Source: Occultella glacieicola
Lineage (GTDB): Bacteria; Actinomycetota; Actinomycetes; Actinomycetales; Beutenbergiaceae
Direction of reading: 5' to 3'
Assembly: GCF_004353825.1 (NCBI RefSeq)
Contig: NZ_SMNA01000003.1
Span: forward strand, 479,125 to 543,124
Length of the DNA: 64,000 nucleotides
The notes beneath the pieces were generated by a model. It had not been told where the DNA came from, did not search any database, and saw nothing but the letters and a program-made list of their open reading frames with translations. The number at the start of each line of letters is the position of its first letter. Positions within the stretch are counted from its first letter, which is position 1. Below, piece after piece: positions 59,044 to 64,000 of the stretch. The position numbers and the translations under genes were made by a program.

Positions 59044-61125
59044 GTGCCCACCACCAACGCCTTCCTCGCGCTGGCAGTGTTCGGATTCGGGCTCCTGCTG
59101 CTGTACGCGCCCGGGGTCCTGACCCTGCGGCTGGTCGGTCTGCGCGGGCTGACCCTCGCGGCACTCGCGCCACCGGTGACGGTCGCGGCCCTGTCCCTGA
59201 CCGCGATCCTGACCCGGTTCGCGGGCAAGGACTGGGGCCTGGTCCCGGCCACGATCGGCCTCGCGGCCACGTTCGGCGCGGCCCTGGTGCTGCGAGCGCT
59301 CGGCATCGTGCTGACACCCGAGGAGGTGCCCGGCTCGCGACGGCTGCGGACCGTCCTGATGGCCGGCCTGGCCGCGGGCCTGATCCTGGCCGTGGTCCCG
59401 GTCGCCGTGGGCGCCGGGGGCGTGGACTCGCTGCTGCAACGCTGGGACGCCGTCTACCACCTGAGCGCCCTGCGCCTCATCGACGAGACCCGCTCGGCAT
59501 CGTCGCTGACCGTCGGCGCCCTCTCCTACGGCACCGGCCAGGCGCATCTGTACCCGGCCGGGTGGCACGCCTTCGCGTCGTTGTTGCCGCTGTCCAGCCC
59601 GACGGCGGTGCTCAATCTGGCCGGCACGCTCACCTCCGGTCCGGCGTGGGTGCTGGGGTGCGCGGCGCTGGCGCGCCGCGTGTGGCCGCACCTGCCGCCG
59701 GCGCCGGCGCTGGTGGGGTTCGCCGCCGGCCTGATCACGGCCACTCCGATGAGCCTGTGGATCGGGTGGGGGCACCTGCCGAACGCGGCCGCGCTGGCGA
59801 TGACCCCGGGCGTGCTCGCGTTCGGGATCGGGGCGCTGGACCGGGCCGGGGTGTCGGCCACGGCACGGCTGTCCGGCCGGGCCGGGCCGTCCGGCCGAGT
59901 CGGTCCGTCCGGCGGGGTCGGGTCGTCCGGCCGGGTCGGGTCGTTCGGAGGGATCGAAAGTTCCGGCGGAGTCGAGCCGTCCCGCCGGACGGGACCGTCC
60001 GGCCCGCTCGGGCTGCCGACCGGATGGCACCAGCACGCGGCCGGCGTGGTGGTCCTCGGCGCGGGTGCCGTCGGCCTCGGCCTGACCCACCCGAACGCGT
60101 TCCTCGCCCTCGCCGTGGTGGCGCTGCCGGTCGCCGTCGCCGCCGTGGTGCGGATCGCCCGGGCGGCGTCGGCCGCGGGCCACCGCGCAATCGCCGTCGG
60201 GCTGCCTGCGGCCCTGACCGTGGTCACGGTCGGCGGGGCGCTCGCGTTCGCCGTCTCACCGCTGGCGGCCTCGGTGACCGGCTACGTCGGCGACGAACCG
60301 GACGGGGCGGGCGCCGCCGTCGGCAGCGTGCTCGTGGGCTGGTACGAGCTCTGGCCGCACGTGGTGACGGCGGCCGTGGTCGTGGCGGCCCCGTACGGCG
60401 CCGTGCTCGCCTGGCGGCGCGGCGCCCCGTGGGCGGCCGGGATGCTCGCGGTGGTGTGGGTGCTGTACATCGACGCGGCCATGGGTGGGCCGACCGGGAT
60501 CTCTGCCCTCTGGTACACCAGCCCGGCCCGCCTGAGCGTGGTGACCGCGATGGTGACCGTGGTGCTGGCCGTGGGCGCGCTCGTCCAGCTCGGCGTGGCG
60601 GCCGCTCGCCGGTGGTCCGGCGCCCGCGCCCGCGCGGTCGCCGCCGCGAGCCTCGCGGTCCTGCTCGCCGCCGCGGTGGTCGCCTCCTCGCTGTACAAGG
60701 CCGAACGCACCGCCAAGCTCTACGACCCGGACGCCACCGGGGTGCCCCGGTTCGTGACCGCCGCCGAGCTCGAGATGCTCGCCGAGGTGGACCTGGAGCC
60801 GGGAGCAGCCGTGCTGGGCAGCCCGTTCTCCGGGGCGGCCCTGCTGTACGGGCTGCACGGCGTGCCGGTGGTCTTCCCGATCGCCGGTCAGGTGTGGTCC
60901 CCGGCCCAGCAGACGATCATGGGTGGCCTCGACGACCTCTCCGACCCGGAGGTCTGCGCGGCCTTGGACGAGCTCGGCGTGCGGTACCTGTACCAGGACT
61001 CCCGGCCCTATCAGGCGTCCGGGGACTACCGTGCGCTCGACGACCTCGAGGTGCCCGGCGCGGAGGTCGTCGCCGAGGCGGACACGGCCCGGATCCTGCG
61101 CCTGCCGGACTGCCACGCGGGCTGA
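59044..61125 (+). CDS. Multi-span membrane protein, DUF6541-like (putative GT-C sugar transferase, 693 aa)
   Basis: About ten to twelve TM helices are visible (for example LALAVFGFGLLLLYAPGVLTLRLVG, TLAALAPPVTVAAL, VGFAAGLITATPMSLWIG and LAVLLAAAVVASSLY). A loop contains LLQRWDAVYHLSALRLI, the aromatic and acidic element seen in polyprenol-phosphate-sugar-using GT-C enzymes, and a C-terminal extracytoplasmic domain has CAALDELGVRYLYQDSR. With the GT2 and DUF2304 upstream it would make a GT2, scaffold and GT-C set using a polyprenyl-phosphate sugar; that is inference. GTG 59044 follows the DUF2304 stop. A tandem SG-repeat loop is listed separately. Confidence 0.83.
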   Translation: MPTTNAFLALAVFGFGLLLLYAPGVLTLRLVGLRGLTLAALAPPVTVAALSLTAILTRFAGKDWGLVPATIGLAATFGAALVLRALGIVLTPEEVPGSRRLRTVLMAGLAAGLILAVVPVAVGAGGVDSLLQRWDAVYHLSALRLIDETRSASSLTVGALSYGTGQAHLYPAGWHAFASLLPLSSPTAVLNLAGTLTSGPAWVLGCAALARRVWPHLPPAPALVGFAAGLITATPMSLWIGWGHLPNAAALAMTPGVLAFGIGALDRAGVSATARLSGRAGPSGRVGPSGGVGSSGRVGSFGGIESSGGVEPSRRTGPSGPLGLPTGWHQHAAGVVVLGAGAVGLGLTHPNAFLALAVVALPVAVAAVVRIARAASAAGHRAIAVGLPAALTVVTVGGALAFAVSPLAASVTGYVGDEPDGAGAAVGSVLVGWYELWPHVVTAAVVVAAPYGAVLAWRRGAPWAAGMLAVVWVLYIDAAMGGPTGISALWYTSPARLSVVTAMVTVVLAVGALVQLGVAAARRWSGARARAVAAASLAVLLAAAVVASSLYKAERTAKLYDPDATGVPRFVTAAELEMLAEVDLEPGAAVLGSPFSGAALLYGLHGVPVVFPIAGQVWSPAQQTIMGGLDDLSDPEVCAALDELGVRYLYQDSRPYQASGDYRALDDLEVPGAEVVAEADTARILRLPDCHAG
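59872..60015 (+). repeat. Tandem 18-bp repeat, about eight units, within the DUF6541-like gene
   Basis: Units of six residues run SGRAGP, SGRVGP, SGGVGS, SGRVGS, FGGIES, SGGVEP, SRRTGP, SGPLGL. The first four units are nearly identical at DNA level (TCCGGCCGGGTCGG core), while later units are decayed. They lie in a hydrophilic loop between two membrane helices. Confidence 0.85.
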
Positions 61126-61246
61126 CGCCGGGGGTGTACCGCCCGGTGGCCCGCCGCGGCTCGGCGATGTGACCTGGGTCTCCCCCCTCCACACAACCTC
61201 CCCCACAACGGCGCGCCCGGTCCGCCGATCCGGGACGGAAGTTGCC

Positions 61247-61252
61247 TACGAT
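61247..61252 (+). promoter_or_regulatory. -10 element TACGAT, near-leaderless start for the first LCP gene
   Basis: TACGAT fits TANNNT and ends nine bases before ATG 61262, so the mRNA leader would be at most a few bases. No ribosome site is present. The 136-bp spacer also holds a C-rich tract with no further structure that I can see. Confidence 0.5.
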
Positions 61253-61261
61253 CGGTGATCG

Positions 61262-62434
61262 ATGCCAGCAACCGACATGTCCTCGCGCCCTGCCCACGGC
61301 CGGCGCCGCGCACCGCGACACTCCCGGCGGGTCAACCGCCACCAGGTGCTCCGCGGTGCTCTGCTCGCGCTCATCGGGATCTTCGCGTTCGCCGGGACCG
61401 GGGCCGCCCTGACGTACAACTCGCTGCAGGGCAACATCGACCAGCACGACCTCAGCTCGATCCTCGGCGAGGACCGGGAGAGCCCGTCGCCCGCACAGCC
61501 GGGCGACCCCGCCGAGGGCCGGGCCTACAACCTGCTCGTGCTCGGCTCGGACACCCGCACGGGTGACAACTCCGAGTACGGCGAGGCCGAGGGTCAGCGG
61601 TCGGACACCACGCTCGTGGTGCACATCTCCGCGGACCGGTCCCGGGTGGACGTGATCTCCATCCCCCGTGACCTGATCGTGGACATCCCGAGCTGCCCGC
61701 TCCCGGACGGTTCCGAGACCGGCGAGTCCTACGACGAGCGCTTCAACGCCGCGTTCGCCTACGGCGGCCAGTCCGGCGACACCGCCTACGCCGCGGCCTG
61801 CACGATCCTGACCGTGGAGGAGATGACCGGTCTGTTCATCGACGACTTCGTCGTCGTCGACATGGAGGGCTTCAAGGACATGGTGAACGCCATCGGCGGC
61901 GTGGACATGTGCTTCGAGGAGGACATGGTCTCCCCGGAGGCGAACCTGAACATCACGGCCGGGTGCCACACGCTCGACGGTGAGACCGCCCTCGCGGTCG
62001 CCCGGGCCCGCAAGGGCATCGGCAACGGCTCCGACATCGGCAGGATCGACCGACAGCAGGAACTCCTGACGGCGATGGTCGAACAGGTCCTGGCGAAGAA
62101 CCTGCTCACCGACTCCGCCGGGCTGTTCCAGTTCCTGCAGGCCGCGACCGCCTCGCTGAGCACCAGCAACGGGATCGGCAACATCACCTCGATGGCCGGC
62201 CTCGCGTACTCGCTGAACGACGTCGGGATCGACAACTTCACGTTCGCCACCGTGCCGTTCGACTGGTCCGGGAACGTGGTGCTGCAGAACGCCGACTCCG
62301 AGGCGCTCTGGGCGTCGGTGGCCGCGGACCAGCCGCTGGTGCTGCCGCCGGACCCCGACGCGACCGACGGCACCGGGACCGAGGACACCTCGGGGGCAAC
62401 CGGCGAGGGCCAGGAGGAGCCCGGCCAGGGCTGA
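61262..62434 (+). CDS. LytR-CpsA-Psr (LCP) family glycopolymer ligase (390 aa)
   Basis: A membrane anchor (~31-50, ALLALIGIFAFAGTGAALTY) is followed by an extracytoplasmic LCP domain with the catalytic arginine region NLLVLGSDTRTGDN, RSDTTLVVHISADRSRVDVISIPRD (Asp/Arg binding the lipid diphosphate), FNAAFAYGGQSG, DMEGFKDMVNAIGGVDMCF and ALAVARARKGIGNGSDIGRIDRQQELL. LCP enzymes attach lipid-linked wall polymers to peptidoglycan, so this may be the ligase for the glycan made in this window. The last ~30 residues are an acidic Gly/Thr tail. Start ATG 61262 fits the leaderless promoter. Confidence 0.93.
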   Translation: MPATDMSSRPAHGRRRAPRHSRRVNRHQVLRGALLALIGIFAFAGTGAALTYNSLQGNIDQHDLSSILGEDRESPSPAQPGDPAEGRAYNLLVLGSDTRTGDNSEYGEAEGQRSDTTLVVHISADRSRVDVISIPRDLIVDIPSCPLPDGSETGESYDERFNAAFAYGGQSGDTAYAAACTILTVEEMTGLFIDDFVVVDMEGFKDMVNAIGGVDMCFEEDMVSPEANLNITAGCHTLDGETALAVARARKGIGNGSDIGRIDRQQELLTAMVEQVLAKNLLTDSAGLFQFLQAATASLSTSNGIGNITSMAGLAYSLNDVGIDNFTFATVPFDWSGNVVLQNADSEALWASVAADQPLVLPPDPDATDGTGTEDTSGATGEGQEEPGQG

Positions 62435-62485
62435 CCGACAGGACCCGCCACTCCGGCGCGCCCGTCGCGCGGACCCGATGAGACC

Positions 62486-63850
62486 ATGGAAGCGATGAAT
62501 CGGCAGCCCAGCAGTCCCCGAGCCCGGCACGCCGCGCCGCCCCGCAGCCGGCGCTCTGTCGGCGTCGATCGCGGGCGCACCCCGGTGCCCGCCGCCGGGT
62601 CCGGCCGGGCGCCCCACGGGAGCGCGGGCCGCGGCCTCGCCGGCCTGGTGCGGCACGCCCGCCGGCGGCGGCGTCCCAGGCGGCACGCCGTTCCGGTCGC
62701 CGGCCTCGCCGTGGCCCTGTTCGCCGTCAGCGGCGCCGCCCTCGCCTACGACGATCTGAACCGCAACATCGGCGGTGGCGACGTCGAACCGCTGCTCGGC
62801 ACCGACCGGCCGGAGCCGGCTCCCCCGGTGGACGGCGCCGCCGGTGCGGCCGTGAACCTGCTGCTGATCGGCTCCGACGACCGGTCCGGGGAGAACGCGT
62901 CGATCGGCGGCGGCAACGTCGAGTCCGGCATCCGCTCGGACACCGTGATCCTCGCCCACATCTCGGCGGACCGGACCCGGGTGGAGATGGTCTCGATCCC
63001 CCGCGACTCCTGGGTGGACGTGCCCTCCTGCGAGCTCCCCGACGGGTCGATGACCTCGCCGCTGACCGGGAAGTTCAACAACGCCTTCCAGCAGGGCGGC
63101 CAGACCGGGGACGTCACCTACGCGGCTGCCTGCACGATCCGCACGGTCGAAGGTCTCACCGACGTCCGCATCGACGGGTTCGTCGCCGTGGACTTCGGCG
63201 GTTTCGTGGACATGGTCGACGCCATCGGCGGCATCCCGATCTGCATCCCGGAGGACATCGACGACGACAACGCCCACCTGCAGTTGAGCGCGGGCGAGCA
63301 GGTCCTCGACGGCACCCAGGCCCTCGGCTACGCCCGGGTGCGCAAGTCGGTCGGTGACGGCAGCGACATCGGGCGGATCGGCCGGCAGCAGGCGCTGCTG
63401 GCCGCCACGGTGCGCCAGGTCCTGAACCAGAACGTGCTCACCGACGCGCCGCGGCTGTACGGCTTCCTGGACGCGGCGACGGCGTCGCTGAGCACCAGCT
63501 CCAACTACGCCTCGATCTCCGCGTTGTCCGGGCTCGCCTACTCGCTGCGCGGCCTCGGCAGCGAGGACATCTCGTTCGTGACCGTGCCGATCACCGACCG
63601 TGGCGACGGCGCCAACGTGCTCTGGACCGATGAGGCCGATGCCCTGTGGGAGGCCATCGCCGCCGACCGGCCGCTGACGGTCGAGGGCACCGACGACGGG
63701 ACCGCCGACGCCAGCCCCGACCCTGGGACCGATGCCTCGACGGACCCGACCGAACCGACCGGTGCCGCCGCGTCCTCCACGGCCACGGCCGATCCCGGTC
63801 CTACCCTCGAGGGAACCACCGCCGACGACGGGAGTGCCCAGTGCGGGTGA
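62486..63850 (+). CDS. LytR-CpsA-Psr (LCP) family glycopolymer ligase, second copy (454 aa)
   Basis: A highly basic N-terminal cytosolic region (1-75, many Arg), TM ~78-95 (AVPVAGLAVALFAVSGAALAY), then the LCP domain: NLLLIGSDDRSGEN, RSDTVILAHISADRTRVEMVSIPRD, FNNAFQQGGQTG, DFGGFVDMVDAIGGIPICIPEDI, ALGYARVRKSVGDGSDIGRIGRQQALL. The C-terminus is an Asp/Thr/Pro-rich tail with a single Cys (SAQCG). It is similar to copy one all along, so this is a tandem duplication. ATG 62486; ATG 62495 is alternative. The stop overlaps the next gene by 4 bp. Confidence 0.93.
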   Translation: MEAMNRQPSSPRARHAAPPRSRRSVGVDRGRTPVPAAGSGRAPHGSAGRGLAGLVRHARRRRRPRRHAVPVAGLAVALFAVSGAALAYDDLNRNIGGGDVEPLLGTDRPEPAPPVDGAAGAAVNLLLIGSDDRSGENASIGGGNVESGIRSDTVILAHISADRTRVEMVSIPRDSWVDVPSCELPDGSMTSPLTGKFNNAFQQGGQTGDVTYAAACTIRTVEGLTDVRIDGFVAVDFGGFVDMVDAIGGIPICIPEDIDDDNAHLQLSAGEQVLDGTQALGYARVRKSVGDGSDIGRIGRQQALLAATVRQVLNQNVLTDAPRLYGFLDAATASLSTSSNYASISALSGLAYSLRGLGSEDISFVTVPITDRGDGANVLWTDEADALWEAIAADRPLTVEGTDDGTADASPDPGTDASTDPTEPTGAAASSTATADPGPTLEGTTADDGSAQCG

Positions 63851-64000
63851 GCCGAGACGAACCGTTCGACAACGAGCGCGAGCCGGCCTCCGTCGACCCG
63901 TTCGCGGACGCGCCCCGCCGCAGCGCCCCGGGCCGAAACGCCCCCGGGCGCCGTCCCGCCCGCGGCAGCAGCCGCGCCCGCACCGGCGGCTCCGCGCAGG
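63847..64000 (+). CDS. Start of an unidentified gene, runs off the right edge
   Basis: GTG 63847 overlaps the LCP stop by 4 bp (GTGA); GTG 63841 is in frame too. The 51 codons seen encode SRDEPFDNEREPASVDPFADAP and then Arg/Pro/Gly-rich sequence, a disordered cytosolic N-terminus like that of the LCP proteins. It may be a third LCP or another envelope protein, but the fold is outside the window. Confidence 0.55.
   Translation, partial: MSRDEPFDNEREPASVDPFADAPRRSAPGRNAPGRRPARGSSRARTGGSAQ

Noticed and set aside
59872..60015. CRISPR-like direct repeats
   Set aside because: The units are only 18 bp, contiguous with no spacers and in frame, so they are a coding minisatellite.
60917..63277. Minus-strand open frame of about 790 codons over the LCP genes
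   Set aside because: The plus strand carries LCP catalytic motifs; the antisense frame is low-complexity and has no recognisable fold.
1..64000. tRNA, rRNA, CRISPR arrays, insertion sequences or phage attachment sites
   Set aside because: No cloverleaf, rRNA-like tract, spacer array, transposase domain or terminal inverted repeat pair was found on inspection; a dedicated tRNAscan/ISfinder run would be needed to be certain.

Overview
The window is very GC-rich DNA from an actinomycete. The marker genes suggest a Micrococcales-like Actinomycetota rather than Streptomyces or Mycobacterium, but I cannot fix the genus. The evidence is the conserved actinobacterial cassette at the left (WhiB2-type regulator, DUF3499, phosphomannomutase ManB, Trm112-like, DUF5719, giant membrane glycosyltransferase, TIGR03089, ManA), the frequent GTG/TTG starts, 4-bp stop/start overlaps, several apparently leaderless promoters, and tandem LytR-CpsA-Psr (LCP) proteins at the right. 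No rRNA, tRNA, CRISPR array or insertion sequence was seen.

Layout. (1) 1-13.9 kb: conserved housekeeping and cell-envelope block. It holds a truncated rhamnosyltransferase-like GT2, two tandem cation diffusion facilitators, Trm112-like, ManB, DUF3499, a zincin-fold protein lacking HExxH, DUF5719, a 1233-residue membrane glycosyltransferase, WhiB2, TIGR03089, ManA and a sugar-nucleotide SDR. (2) 14.1-20.1 kb: nucleotide-sugar block with a GT2, a UDP-HexNAc dehydrogenase, a UDP-GlcNAc 2-epimerase, a Gfo/Idh/MocA 3-dehydrogenase, a DegT aminotransferase and a hexapeptide N-acetyltransferase. Together these five enzymes are the complete Wbp/Wlb-type set for a UDP-2,3-diacetamido-2,3-dideoxy-hexuronic acid. 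(3) 20.2-24.2 kb: an AT3-SGNH O-acyltransferase and a Wzm/Wzt-type polysaccharide ABC exporter. (4) 24.2-42 kb: a long run of glycosyltransferases, mostly translationally coupled, interrupted by a secreted SpoIID/FG-GAP protein. (5) 41.9-46.4 kb: a lower-GC three-gene module holding an unknown alpha/alpha protein, a D-glucuronyl C5-epimerase-like protein and an asparagine-synthase-like protein. (6) 46.5-54.8 kb: more GT4 enzymes, a PglK/MsbA-like ABC exporter and a stand-alone SGNH protein. (7) 54.8-64 kb: a 981-residue secreted PGRP amidase with FG-GAP repeats, a GT2/DUF2304/DUF6541 trio, two LCP ligases and the start of a further gene.

How it fits together (inference): the cell makes an acidic cell-wall glycopolymer, teichuronic-acid-like, containing a diacetamido-hexuronic acid and probably mannose- and rhamnose-type sugars. 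Many retaining GT4 and inverting GT2 enzymes assemble it. Wzm/Wzt and possibly the PglK-like transporter move it across the membrane, AT3/SGNH enzymes O-acylate it, and LCP proteins attach it to peptidoglycan. The C5-epimerase/asparagine-synthase-like module is the most novel-looking part and may tailor uronic acid residues. Glycosyltransferase paralogues occur in pairs on opposite strands, which suggests growth by inverted duplication.
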